Source: Paenibacillus sp. N3.4 | GTDB lineage: Bacteria; Bacillota; Bacilli; Paenibacillales; NBRC-103111 | DNA length: 64,000 nt | Reading direction: 5' to 3' | Assembly: GCF_008017805.1 (NCBI RefSeq) | Contig: NZ_VRTT01000030.1 | Span: forward strand, 1 to 64,000 | In this document: one piece after another, positions 9,091 through 19,999 of the stretch | Position numbering within the stretch: the first letter of the stretch is position 1 | Layout of the letters: every line of letters starts with the position of its first letter | Notes under the pieces: model-generated | The model's database searches: none | What the model was told of the DNA's origin: nothing | Seen by the model: only the letters and a program-made list of their open reading frames with translations | Translations under genes and position numbers: made by a program

Positions 9091-9127
9091 GTATTTACAT
9101 AGCCAGAAACAAAAGGATGGGATTGTT

Positions 9128-10228
9128 ATGACTCAGCGAATCGTCGTCAAAATTGGCAGCAGCTCTCTAACCTCCGATTCGGGTGGTTTGAATCCGGATA
9201 AAATACGTTTTTTCGCATCCGAAATTGCACGTCTACAGCAGAATGGGAATCAAGTGCTGCTCGTCACCTCAGGGGCCGTTGCCGCAGGCTTTACCTCCCT
9301 AGGCTACCGAACGCGGCCCAAGGTGCTTCATGAGAAACAGGCTGCAGCCGCTGTAGGCCAAGCGCTTCTCATGCAAGCTTATCACGTAGAATTTGCAGCC
9401 CATCAAGTCAGTGTGGCGCAAATTTTGCTAACTCGGTACGACTTCTCCAACCGCAAGCGCGTGCAGAATGCGCTAATGACCATCGATGAACTGCTGCAGC
9501 GAGGTGTTGTACCGATTATTAACGAGAACGACACAGTCTCCGTAGATGAGCTTAAATTTGGTGACAATGACACCTTGTCAGCCCTTGTAGCCAATCTGGT
9601 AAAAGCTAACAAATTGATCATTATTACAGATATGGACGGCTTATACACGGACGATCCCCGTAAAAATGCGAACGCAAAGCGTATCGATCGCGTAGATGCG
9701 ATCAGCGACGAATTGTTCAGCTTCGCTGGCGGTTCCGGAAGCGCAGTCGGCACCGGCGGCATGCGCTCGAAAGTTGAGGCAGCACGCATCGCGATGCGCG
9801 GAGGTGTGCCTGTCTTCATCGGGCGCGTGCTGGAACCCGATGATTTGGCCCTCGCCGTAAATGGCAGCGGCAGAGGAACTTATTTTGACACGGCACTAAA
9901 CAATTTGCCGGTCAAGAAACAATGGGTCGGCTTCCACTCGCTGCCCCAAGGGCAAATAAGCGTTGATCACGGAGCCAAAGCGGCGCTGATCAGCGGCGGC
10001 AAGAGCTTGCTCCCCGCCGGTATTATCGGCGTGGAAGGAGAGTTCCACCCCGGCGACGTCGTCGAGGTGCTTTGCAGTGAAGGAGCGCTGTTAGGGCGCG
10101 GCGTGGTCAATTATGCGGCATGGCAGGTGCAAGCCGCCGCAGGCTTGTCGACTGATGAAGTCCAGAAGCGTGTCGAGGTTGCCCGTATTGAGGTTATTCA
10201 TCGTGATGAGTGGGTACCGTTGCCTTAA
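9128..10228 (+). CDS. proB: Glutamate 5-kinase
   Basis: Phosphorylates glutamate to gamma-glutamyl phosphate, the first step of proline synthesis. It has 366 residues. The N-terminal amino-acid-kinase domain has VVKIGSSSLTS, the nucleotide-site segment IITDMDGLYTDDPR and GTGGMRSKVEAA. A C-terminal PUA domain starts near residue 275. The PUA domain is typical of feedback-regulated bacterial enzymes. Start: ATG at 9128, which gives MTQRIVVKIG, with AAAGGATGG upstream. It is the first gene behind the T-box leader. The GC content rises in its 3' half. Confidence 0.95.
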   Translation: MTQRIVVKIGSSSLTSDSGGLNPDKIRFFASEIARLQQNGNQVLLVTSGAVAAGFTSLGYRTRPKVLHEKQAAAAVGQALLMQAYHVEFAAHQVSVAQILLTRYDFSNRKRVQNALMTIDELLQRGVVPIINENDTVSVDELKFGDNDTLSALVANLVKANKLIIITDMDGLYTDDPRKNANAKRIDRVDAISDELFSFAGGSGSAVGTGGMRSKVEAARIAMRGGVPVFIGRVLEPDDLALAVNGSGRGTYFDTALNNLPVKKQWVGFHSLPQGQISVDHGAKAALISGGKSLLPAGIIGVEGEFHPGDVVEVLCSEGALLGRGVVNYAAWQVQAAAGLSTDEVQKRVEVARIEVIHRDEWVPLP

Positions 10229-10282
10229 TTGCAGGTAATGAATAGTATACTGATTCTGCAATTATATCTAATTTGAAAGTGA

Positions 10283-12019
<1,737 letters not shown>

Positions 12020-12027
<8 letters not shown>

Positions 12028-13267
12028 AGTCGTTCAAAAGTCCAAACTAGCGAAACAAGCCGCCCAAAAAATGGGCAATTTAACTACCGAGCAAAAAAAT
12101 GCCGCCTTGCTTCTCATGGCCGATGCCCTCGTAACCGAACAGCAAGCCATTATCGAAGCGAACGCTAAGGATTTACAACGAGGCAAAGAACTAGGAACGA
12201 GCTCCTCCCTGCTGGACCGTCTGGCTCTCAATGAATCGCGCATCGCCGGCATCGCGGAAGGTCTTCGTCAAATTGCTGAGCTGCCAGATCCAATTGGAGA
12301 TACACTGGAATCCTTTGACCGTCCTAATGGTCTTAAAGTCCGTAAACTCCGTGTCCCATTGGGTGTCATCGGTATTATTTATGAAGCAAGACCTAATGTT
12401 ACGGTCGATGCGGCAGGCTTATGTCTCAAAACCGGCAATGCCGTCGTGCTGCGCGGAGGTTCCTCGGCTCTATTTTCCAATGAGAAAATCGTTGAGGTAT
12501 TGCACGGTGCTCTAAGCCGTTCAGCCATTCCAGTTGATGCTTTACAACTAATTCTTAGCCCTGACCGGAGTTCGGTTGATGAAATGCTCAAACTGAACGG
12601 TCTCATTGATGTCCTCATTCCTAGAGGCGGCCATTCACTTATTCAAAATGTTGTCAAGAACGCGTCCGTCCCTGTCATTGAAACAGGCGCAGGTGTATGT
12701 CATACTTTCATAGATGAGAGTGCTCAGCTGGATATGGCTATACGCATTGGCATCAATGCCAAAGCTCAACGCCCTTCTGTCTGTAATTCCATGGAGACCC
12801 TGCTTGTACATGAACGCATGGCTGAGAAACATCTTCAAGCCATTGCCGAAGCCTTTTCAGCGGCTAACGTTGAACTTAGAGGCGACGATCAGGCAAGAAC
12901 ACTGGTCCCTACCATGCATGTGGCAGAGGAAGAAGACTGGCGTACAGAATACGGAGACTACATTCTCTCCATTAAAGTCGTCAAAGATCTGGATGAAGCA
13001 CTCCTCCATATTCGTGAATACGGGACTATGCATTCAGAATGTATCGTAACGGAAAATGCTGACCATGCAGAACGCTTTCTGCAGGAAGTCGATGCCGCTG
13101 CTGTGTATCATAATGCATCAACACGCTTCACGGATGGCTTTGAATTCGGTTTTGGCGCAGAAATAGGCATTTCCACCCAGAAGCTGCATGCTCGCGGGCC
13201 TATGGGTTTGCCAGCCTTAACTTCAACCAAATATCGCGTTTACGGAAACGGGCAAATTCGTGAGTAA
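12020..13267 (+). CDS. proA: Glutamate-5-semialdehyde dehydrogenase (gamma-glutamyl phosphate reductase)
   Basis: Reduces gamma-glutamyl phosphate to glutamate semialdehyde with NADPH, the second step of proline synthesis. The protein has 415 residues. The nucleophile is the Cys in ETGAGVCHTFID. The NADP-binding stretch is KTGNAVVLRGGSSA. Start: ATG at 12020, which gives MSEVVQKSKLAKQAAQ, with AGGAGG ten bases upstream inside the proS 3' end. A longer in-frame reading exists, but it would overlap proS by 128 bases and is not supported by similarity. Confidence 0.95.
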
Positions 13268-13302
13268 CATTGAATAGAAAATATCAGGGAGGAACCCACC
13301 CC

Positions 13303-14169
13303 ATGTCTACGACATTATCTCAAGCAAAAATAGCCTTTGTAGGCGCCGGTTCCATGGCTGAGGCCATCATTCGCGGACTGATCGAGCAGCAAGTCGCTCA
13401 ACCGCATCATCTATATGTAATGAATCATTCGGATCAAAACAGACTAGCTTATCTTTGTTCTGAATACGGTCTTCACGCAACTTCCGATTCTGTAATCAAA
13501 GAATCCTACCTGCGCGAAGCTGATGTCGTCGTACTTTGTATGAAACCCAAAGATGTTGTTACTGCTTTTGCTGAGCTGCAGCCGCTGCTGAATGAGCAGC
13601 AGCTTCTCATTTCAGTCATTGCAGGTCTATCAATCGCCAAAATAGAAACTTTGCTGCAATCACAAATGCCCATTGCCAGAACGATGCCAAACACCTCCAG
13701 CACCATAGGATTAGGAGCAACGGGGATGAGCTTCTCCTTAGCGGCAAATGAGAATAATAAACAATTAGCGACTCAAATGTTTGAAGCTGTTGGCATTGTT
13801 ACCATTGTTGAAGAGGATAAACTTGAAATCGTGACCGGCGTTTCCGGCAGCGGACCCGCCTATATCTATTATTTTATGGAAGCTATGATAAAGGCCGCTG
13901 TAGGCGGTGGTTTGACTGAGGAGGATGCGCGTGAATTAACGCTGCAAACTGTTCTCGGAGCCGCACATATGGTTCAGCGTACGCAGGAAGATCCGGCTGA
14001 GCTGCGCCGAAAAGTAACCTCGCCAAATGGGGCAACACAAGCCGCTATTGAAGCTTTGGATCGATATCATTTCAGCGAAGCTATCTTGCAAGCCGTCCAT
14101 AGTTCAGCCAACCGTTCGAAAGAAATGGGAGAGCAAATTGGTGCCTCAAGTCCGGTAGCCAAATCTTAG
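13303..14169 (+). CDS. proC: Pyrroline-5-carboxylate reductase
   Basis: Last step of proline synthesis, reducing 1-pyrroline-5-carboxylate with NAD(P)H. The protein has 288 residues, with an N-terminal Rossmann motif FVGAGSMAEAIIRGL. The family signature SGSGPAYIYYFMEAM is followed by a GGGL segment. Start: ATG at 13303 behind GGGAGGAA. An in-frame start 33 bases earlier has no ribosome binding site. It completes the proB-proA-proC pathway within the operon. Confidence 0.95.
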   Translation: MSTTLSQAKIAFVGAGSMAEAIIRGLIEQQVAQPHHLYVMNHSDQNRLAYLCSEYGLHATSDSVIKESYLREADVVVLCMKPKDVVTAFAELQPLLNEQQLLISVIAGLSIAKIETLLQSQMPIARTMPNTSSTIGLGATGMSFSLAANENNKQLATQMFEAVGIVTIVEEDKLEIVTGVSGSGPAYIYYFMEAMIKAAVGGGLTEEDARELTLQTVLGAAHMVQRTQEDPAELRRKVTSPNGATQAAIEALDRYHFSEAILQAVHSSANRSKEMGEQIGASSPVAKS

Positions 14170-14217
14170 TCATCCGTTATCCGACTTATTCTATAGTAAA
14201 GCAGGTGGAACCACTCC

Positions 14218-15486
14218 ATGAGCCAATATTGTTTAGCTACCTATCGGAGTTTCGATGAGAAAGCCGATTTTCATAAAAAAGCGACCAGCATAGCTGTCGG
14301 TCTAACCGTTGGCAGCTGGACAGAACTGCCGGAAGCACAGAAAACGCAGATGGAGAAACATCTGGGCAAGGTCATCTCTGTAGAAGTCCACGAACCCGGT
14401 ACTGAGGAGTCCATCAGTGCGCGTTATGCGGATATTACGATTGCTTACCCAGACATTAATTTCAGCCGCGATATCCCTGCCTTGCTCGTTACCGTTTTTG
14501 GCAAGCTGTCTATGGACGGCAAAATCAAGTTGATCGATTTAGCTTTCTCTTCCGACTTCCTTTCCGGTTTTGCGGGTCCGAAATTCGGCATGCAAGGCGT
14601 GCGCGACCTGCTCGGCGTAAAGGATCGTCCTTTGTTGATGAGTATTTTCAAATCCGTTGTCGGGTATGAGCTCCCCGCTTTGCGCGAACAATTTTATTTG
14701 CAAGCCGCAGGTGGCGTTGATTTAATTAAGGACGATGAAATTTTGTTCGAAAATCCGCTGACACCGCTTGAAAAACGGATTGAGGTTTGTCTGGAAGCAG
14801 CTGCTCAAGCATCTAAAGAAACCGGGCAAAAACTGCTGTATGCCGTAAATTTGACGGGTCCAACATCCAAACTGGCCCTACAAGCGAAAAAAGCGATCAG
14901 CGCGGGAGCGAACGCTCTCCTATTCAACGTCCTTGCTTATGGCTTTGATGTCCTGCATGAGTTAAGCTCAGATCCGGAGATCAACATTCCGATTATGGCG
15001 CATCCCGCGATGGCTGGAGCTACTTATCCGTCACCGCATTACGGCATTTCTGCTTCTGTTCTGCTTGGCAAACTTATGCGCTTGGCCGGAGCTGATTTGG
15101 TGCTCTTCCCTTCTCCTTATGGCTCCGTAGTCATGCCAAGGGAAGAGAATTTGGCCATTAAGCATGCGCTATTGACCAATGAGCTGCGCAAGGATTACGC
15201 CTATCAAGCATCTTCTAATGCTCCTTTGAAGCTTGCCGCGAGCTTTCCCGTACCATCGGCCGGTATTCATCCTGGTCTGGTTCCACTCATCCTTCGAGAT
15301 TTTGGCGAGGACGTTATTGTGAATGCAGGAGGAGGCATTCATGGCCACCCGATGGGCACCATTGCCGGTGGACAAGCGTTCCGTCAAGCGATTGACGCAA
15401 CCCTGCAGAAAATATCGCTTCAGGAATACGCCCAAACACATCCAGAATTACAAGCAGCTATTGAAACTTGGGGGATTAAAGAATGA
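14218..15486 (+). CDS. mtnW: 2,3-diketo-5-methylthiopentyl-1-phosphate enolase (RuBisCO-like protein)
   Basis: A type IV RuBisCO-like protein that enolises the diketone intermediate of methionine salvage. It has 422 residues. The metal-site segment GGVDLIKDDE corresponds to the GGxDxxKDDE motif of RuBisCO, with the Lys, Asp and Glu kept. It lies 48 bp after proC with AGGTGG before its ATG and no terminator between, so it is probably transcribed with the proline genes. The 3' end overlaps mtnX as ATGA. Confidence 0.92.
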   Translation: MSQYCLATYRSFDEKADFHKKATSIAVGLTVGSWTELPEAQKTQMEKHLGKVISVEVHEPGTEESISARYADITIAYPDINFSRDIPALLVTVFGKLSMDGKIKLIDLAFSSDFLSGFAGPKFGMQGVRDLLGVKDRPLLMSIFKSVVGYELPALREQFYLQAAGGVDLIKDDEILFENPLTPLEKRIEVCLEAAAQASKETGQKLLYAVNLTGPTSKLALQAKKAISAGANALLFNVLAYGFDVLHELSSDPEINIPIMAHPAMAGATYPSPHYGISASVLLGKLMRLAGADLVLFPSPYGSVVMPREENLAIKHALLTNELRKDYAYQASSNAPLKLAASFPVPSAGIHPGLVPLILRDFGEDVIVNAGGGIHGHPMGTIAGGQAFRQAIDATLQKISLQEYAQTHPELQAAIETWGIKE

Positions 15487-16142
15487 GTAAGGAACGCATT
15501 ATATTTTGCGATTTTGACGGGACGATTACGGTAAATGATAATATCGTGGCGATCATGAAGCATTTTAACCCGCCAGGATGGGAAGAGATCGTAAAGCAGC
15601 TGCTCGATAAAAAAATCTCCATTCGCCAAGGTGTCGGTGAAATGTTCGCCCTGCTCCCTACTTCTCGTAAGGATGAGATCGTCGCTTATGCGATCAGCAA
15701 TGCAACGATCCGTGACGGTTTCCGCGAATTCGTGGATTACTGTAAAGCGAAGAATACCACGCTGCTTATTACGAGCGGAGGGATTGATTTTTTTATCTAC
15801 CCATTGCTTAAACCTTTCCCGATCCCAACCGAGCATATTTACTGCAACGCCAGTTCCTTTGAAGGAACAACCATAACCATTTTGTGGCCTAATCCTTGTG
15901 ACGCACACTGCGTAACGGACTGTGGCATGTGCAAAACGAGCATCATCCGCTCTTATGATGCAGAACGCTTTGAGCGGATCATCATTGGGGATAGCATTAC
16001 TGATTTCGAAGGCGCAAAACTAGTGGATACGATTTTCGCAAGATCACACCTTATCGATATGTGTAAACAACTGGATTATCCGTATCACCCCTTTGAAACC
16101 TTCTTTGATATTATGAAACAACTGGAGGCTGAATCTAACTAA
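15483..16142 (+). CDS. mtnX: 2-hydroxy-3-keto-5-methylthiopentenyl-1-phosphate phosphatase
   Basis: A HAD-superfamily phosphatase of 219 residues. It removes the phosphate from the MtnW product to give the acireductone. Motif I is FCDFDGTIT near the N-terminus, with the nucleophile Asp followed by the acid/base Asp. Motif II lies near LLITSGG, and the C-terminal acidic motif is IIIGDSITDFEGAK. Start: ATG overlaps the mtnW stop by four bases. It is translationally coupled to both neighbours. Confidence 0.92.
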   Translation: MSKERIIFCDFDGTITVNDNIVAIMKHFNPPGWEEIVKQLLDKKISIRQGVGEMFALLPTSRKDEIVAYAISNATIRDGFREFVDYCKAKNTTLLITSGGIDFFIYPLLKPFPIPTEHIYCNASSFEGTTITILWPNPCDAHCVTDCGMCKTSIIRSYDAERFERIIIGDSITDFEGAKLVDTIFARSHLIDMCKQLDYPYHPFETFFDIMKQLEAESN

Positions 16143-16777
16143 TGAGCATTCTTTTGGAAGAAAAACAGCGTGCGTTCACTGAACTGCGAGAAATAAAAGC
16201 CAATTTAGCAGCCAGAGGATGGTTTCCGGCAACTAGCGGCAATCTTTCCGTTCGTGTTGGGGGGTTCCAACCTGAAGCCTTCACATTCGCCATCACGTCA
16301 AGTGGACGGGATAAATCCATTCAAACTCCGGAAGATTTTCTTCTCGTGAATGAAAAAGGAATTCCCACCGAAGCGACTAGCCTCAAACCGTCTGCTGAAA
16401 CATTAATTCATAGCGAAATTTACCGATTAACGGGCGCAGGCGCGATTTTCCATGTGCACACCATTTTTAATAATTTAGTTTCCGAGCTCTACGGGGATCG
16501 CAAGAGTATTCCAATAAACGGCGTCGAGCTTATTAAAGCGTTCAACATTTGGGATGAAGAAGCTCAAATCGAGATTCCGATCTTACCGAATTACGCTGAA
16601 ATCCCTCGTATTGCTGCGCTGGTTGAAGGAGCTATTGTTCCTAGAATTCCTGGGATCGTACTGCGCAAGCATGGGATCTATGCCTGGGGTGCGAATGCAT
16701 TTGAAGCGAAGCGCCATTTGGAAGCCTTCGAGTTTCTTTTCGAATATGCGTACCGTTCGCATTTACTCCAGAAGTAA
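16142..16777 (+). CDS. mtnB: Methylthioribulose-1-phosphate dehydratase
   Basis: A class II aldolase-fold zinc enzyme of 211 residues. It dehydrates methylthioribulose-1-phosphate in methionine salvage. The predicted zinc ligands are His104 and His106 in IFHVHTIFN and His177 in LRKHGIYAWG. The family N-terminal signature FPATSGNLSVR is present. Its ATG overlaps the mtnX stop by one base. The usual next gene, mtnD (acireductone dioxygenase), is not here, and mtnA and mtnK are not in the window. Confidence 0.92.
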   Translation: MSILLEEKQRAFTELREIKANLAARGWFPATSGNLSVRVGGFQPEAFTFAITSSGRDKSIQTPEDFLLVNEKGIPTEATSLKPSAETLIHSEIYRLTGAGAIFHVHTIFNNLVSELYGDRKSIPINGVELIKAFNIWDEEAQIEIPILPNYAEIPRIAALVEGAIVPRIPGIVLRKHGIYAWGANAFEAKRHLEAFEFLFEYAYRSHLLQK

Positions 16778-16812
16778 TACCGGTAACAGATACGAAGACA
16801 AGTTTAAGTAAA

Positions 16813-16858
16813 AAAACGTCCCAGCTTGCTCATAAGAGAAAGCTGGGACGTTTTTTTC
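16813..16858. terminator. Bidirectional terminator between mtnB and dnaD
   Basis: The arms ACGTCCCAGCTT and AAGCTGGGACGT are perfect complements. They are flanked by A runs on the left and seven T on the right. Converging mtnB and dnaD transcripts would both end here. Confidence 0.85.
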
Positions 16859-16872
16859 ATTTAAACACCTAT

Positions 16873-17556
16873 TTATCTCGACTGGCGAAACCTTTGGGAA
16901 TATTCTTTGGCTTGTTCCACCGTCGACACTCGATTCCGACTCCATTCCAGCAAAATCCGATCAATATAACGAAAGTGGACTTTACCCGCGAATACAGCTT
17001 CCTTCAAGGCTGTCAGAATGAGCTCTTCCCTGTAGCTATCCTTGTCCAGCCAACTGCTGATCGTTTCAAGCTCCATCGGTGTGAGCGGGCGCGCAAACTC
17101 TCGCTCGAACGTCGTGAAGATATTTTTAGCGTTCGCATCGGCATGCACTGGGGTGCGAACCGCCGTGAGCGCAGCCATTTGCTGCTGAGCCACGACTTCG
17201 GCTAATTTTCGATATAAGGGCGTTACATTGTACTTTTCGCTGCGAAATCCTGTGCCTTCTTCCGTATTCTCATCAATAGCTATGAAGTGCTCATGAATTA
17301 ACTTTTGCAGGCTGGCAATTACCTGATCCGGCGTCGCTGACATGCGTGATTGTATTTCTTCAATCGTTGGAAAGTCATTCTTTTCCTTATCCAAAAATGA
17401 AATCAACTGAATGAGCGTCATGACTTCGATTTCGCTTAATTGGAGCGCACGATAATTTTTCAGCAAAAGAACAGGCACGGCCACGCTGCCTTCTTGAAAT
17501 CCGGCCAATAAAACGGCTTCGATATGATGCTGTTGAACGTTCATCTGTTTATTCAT
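16873..17556 (-). CDS. dnaD: DNA replication initiation protein DnaD
   Basis: A primosome component of Firmicutes that works with DnaA and DnaB to load the replicative helicase. It has 227 residues. The N-terminal winged-helix DDBH1 domain spans about 15-110. The C-terminal DDBH2 domain runs from about 145 to 215, with FEREFARPLTPMELETISSW and a conserved FRYIDRILLEW (YxxxIxxxW-type) stretch. Start: ATG at 17556 with GGGGGAG five bases upstream. In B. subtilis dnaD follows dinG-ypmAB-aspB-asnS. Here it still lies downstream of ypmB, but aspB and asnS are absent. Confidence 0.9.
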   Translation of the reverse strand: MNKQMNVQQHHIEAVLLAGFQEGSVAVPVLLLKNYRALQLSEIEVMTLIQLISFLDKEKNDFPTIEEIQSRMSATPDQVIASLQKLIHEHFIAIDENTEEGTGFRSEKYNVTPLYRKLAEVVAQQQMAALTAVRTPVHADANAKNIFTTFEREFARPLTPMELETISSWLDKDSYREELILTALKEAVFAGKVHFRYIDRILLEWSRNRVSTVEQAKEYSQRFRQSR

Positions 17557-17669
17557 CCGCTCCCCCTTCTACCTATGGTTGAGATGATCCAGTTCATATC
17601 CACTGTATTGCTTGAATCTTCTTCTCAAATTGAACATCTTATCTATTGTACACTATTTTCATCAAAGAT

Positions 17670-18878
17670 TCAGTCGACCTTTTCTTGTACTAATTCGTAG
17701 GTATCTCGGGCGATGACCAATTCCTCATTCGTAGGTATGACGAGCACTTCCACTTTAGAACCTGCTTTGGAAATTCGTCGTTCTAGGCCTCTCCCCTTTT
17801 GATTGGCTTCTTCATCGAACTCTACGCCAAGAAAAGATAGCTGTTGGCACACAGTTTTGCGCAGCAATTCTGAATTCTCGCCAACACCTGCGGTAAAAAC
17901 AATGGCATCTATGCCATTCATTGCCGCTGCATAAGCCCCTATGTATTTGCGCAGCCGGTATTCGTACATGTCAAAAGCCAGCGTAGCGTTTTTATCCCCT
18001 GCCTCAAGCGCTTCCACGATCTCGCGCATATCGCTGGAAATGCCTGAGATCGCTTGCAGTCCGCTGTGTTTGTTCAGCATGGAGCTGACCTCACTCAGCG
18101 TCAAATCTTCCTTGCCCATCGCGTAAGGGACGATGGCGGGATCGAGATCGCCGCTGCGCGTGCCCATCATCAGCCCTTCGAGCGGGGTCATCCCCATGCT
18201 CGTGTCTACAGACAGGCCGCCTAGTATGGCCGCGCAGGAAGCTCCGTTACCTATGTGACAGGTAACGAGCTTCAGATGCTCCAGCGGGCGTCCTAGGAAG
18301 TCTGCGGCACGCTCGCTAACGTACTTGTGTGAGGTCCCGTGGAAGCCATAGCGCCTAACCTTATGTTTCCGGTATAAAGCCATCGGTACCGGATAGAGAT
18401 AGGCCGTCGCGGGCATCGATTGATGAAACGCCGTGTCGAAGACAACAACCTGAGGAACGCCAGGCATGTTTATTTCCACCGCAGAGATGCCGAGCATATG
18501 CGCCGGATTATGCAGCGGCGCCAAATCAAAGAGCCGCTTAATCTCTTTTTTTACAGCTTCATCCACTATAACAGACTGCTTAAAGGATTCTCCGCCGTGA
18601 ACAACACGGTGGCCCACAGCATCAATTTGCGCGGTCGAAGTTAGCACACCATGAACCGGATGAACGAGCATCTCGATCACTCGCCGAATAGCTGTCGTAT
18701 GCTCAAGAATCTCACTAACCTCATGAACGTCCGGCTTTCCAGTAGGCTCATGCGTTATGATAGCTGTTTCCATACCGATACGTTCAACTCTGCCCTTTGC
18801 AAGTACAGATTCATCCTGCATTTGGAACAATTGATATTTGAGCGAAGAACTCCCCGCATTAATAACTAAAACATTCAT
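17670..18878 (-). CDS. ackA: Acetate kinase
   Basis: Interconverts acetyl phosphate plus ADP and acetate plus ATP. It has 402 residues with NAGSSSLKYQLF at the N-terminus, VGHRVVHGGE, FDTAFHQSMP and RRYGFHGTSHKYVS, all diagnostic of the family. Its ATG overlaps the stop of the 3-hydroxyacyl-CoA dehydrogenase gene as ATGA, so the two are cotranscribed. That pairing makes a butyrate kinase worth considering, but the motifs and length fit acetate kinase better. Confidence 0.95.
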   Translation of the reverse strand: MNVLVINAGSSSLKYQLFQMQDESVLAKGRVERIGMETAIITHEPTGKPDVHEVSEILEHTTAIRRVIEMLVHPVHGVLTSTAQIDAVGHRVVHGGESFKQSVIVDEAVKKEIKRLFDLAPLHNPAHMLGISAVEINMPGVPQVVVFDTAFHQSMPATAYLYPVPMALYRKHKVRRYGFHGTSHKYVSERAADFLGRPLEHLKLVTCHIGNGASCAAILGGLSVDTSMGMTPLEGLMMGTRSGDLDPAIVPYAMGKEDLTLSEVSSMLNKHSGLQAISGISSDMREIVEALEAGDKNATLAFDMYEYRLRKYIGAYAAAMNGIDAIVFTAGVGENSELLRKTVCQQLSFLGVEFDEEANQKGRGLERRISKAGSKVEVLVIPTNEELVIARDTYELVQEKVD

Positions 18879-19747
18879 AACCGATCACCGTCCTTATCAT
18901 AACGGAAGAAACCTTCGCCTGTCTTCGTACCCAAATGGCCGGCTCGCACCATTTGCTTCAACAAAAAGGAAGGACGGTACTTAATATCTCCATAATCGCG
19001 GAACATGCCTTCTAATGCCGCCTGAACAGAATCTAGCCCAAAGCGGTCGCACATCTCTAAAGGTCCATGCTTAAAATCATAACCTATCCGCATCGCCGTA
19101 TCGATATCTTCCGCTGAAGCAACACCTTCTGACAACGTATGCAGAGCTTCATTGATCAACGTACAAATCAGTCGAGTTGTAATAAAGCCCGGCGATTCAT
19201 TGACCTTAATACTCTTTTTGTAAATAATCTCATCAACAAATTTTCGCGTTTGTTCAAACGTCTCATCCGATGTTTTCATCGCACGTATGACTTCAACGAG
19301 ATTTATCTTTGCAACAGGGTGTAGAAAATGCATACCTATGACACGTTCAGGATGGGTTGTCACAGCTGCTATTTCGGTAACACTTAGCGTAGATGTATTC
19401 GTCGCTAAAATAATGGATGAAGGACAAATTTGATTTAGTTGAAAAAACACATGTTTTTTTGCATTCAAATCCTCTGTAATGGTTTCAATAACCATATCGC
19501 AAGCAGCCATGTCTTGTAGTGACTCTGCTTTTCTGATTTTCGTTATGATTAGCTTCTTTTCTGCTTCAGTCAACGCCCAGCGTTCGATTTGCTTATCTAA
19601 ACTAACCGTGATCTGTTCGATCGCACGATCCAGCTTTTCCGTTGTTTTCTCAGCGAGTATAACGTCAAGACCTCGGGCTGCCAGCATCTCCGCTATCCCC
19701 TGTCCCATCGTTCCTCCACCTATTACACCAATCGTTTTGAATGCCAT
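18875..19747 (-). CDS. 3-hydroxybutyryl-CoA dehydrogenase
   Basis: NAD-dependent 3-hydroxyacyl-CoA dehydrogenase of 290 residues, the short bacterial hbd/mmgB type. The Rossmann motif is GVIGGGTMGQGIAEM. The catalytic dyad is seen in IGMHFLHPV, the family signature with His, and a Glu follows about a dozen residues later (LVEVIRA). It would reduce acetoacetyl-CoA or oxidise 3-hydroxybutyryl-CoA. Start: ATG with AAGGAGAA upstream. It is followed directly by ackA. No thiolase or acyl-CoA dehydrogenase lies nearby, so the pathway context is open. Confidence 0.88.
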   Translation of the reverse strand: MAFKTIGVIGGGTMGQGIAEMLAARGLDVILAEKTTEKLDRAIEQITVSLDKQIERWALTEAEKKLIITKIRKAESLQDMAACDMVIETITEDLNAKKHVFFQLNQICPSSIILATNTSTLSVTEIAAVTTHPERVIGMHFLHPVAKINLVEVIRAMKTSDETFEQTRKFVDEIIYKKSIKVNESPGFITTRLICTLINEALHTLSEGVASAEDIDTAMRIGYDFKHGPLEMCDRFGLDSVQAALEGMFRDYGDIKYRPSFLLKQMVRAGHLGTKTGEGFFRYDKDGDRL

Positions 19748-19973
19748 ACTTGTTTCTCCTTCTCTAAGCAGCGTCCTATATAATTCTCAACAGATTCTCA
19801 ATAGAATCTATTACCATCATACATTTTTTTGCATCCTGATTTCATTAGTATACACGAAACATTCATCAGCTTTTCTTAAATTCGACATATTTATGATAGT
19901 AAAGTGTGTCGAATATATGGCCACCGGTCAATAAACCCCTTACCCTATCTTCCTCACCCTGAACAAAACAAAA

Positions 19974-19999
19974 AAGGCTGACCTAAGGTCAGCGGTTTA
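19974..19999 (-). terminator. Terminator of the ftsH-like operon
   Basis: The arms GCTGACC and GGTCAGC close on a three-base loop and are followed on the minus strand by CTTTTTTG. It starts directly after the repaired stop codon of the FtsH-like gene at 20000-20002. This supports that longer reading. Confidence 0.8.

Noticed and set aside
9403-9819. Open frame antisense to proB
   Set aside because: Follows from the GC-rich codon pattern of proB; serine-rich low-complexity translation, no start signal.
17670-18878. Butyrate kinase instead of acetate kinase
   Set aside because: Next to a hydroxybutyryl-CoA dehydrogenase, but the NAGSSSLKYQLF and RYGFHGTSHKYVS motifs and 402-residue length are those of AckA.
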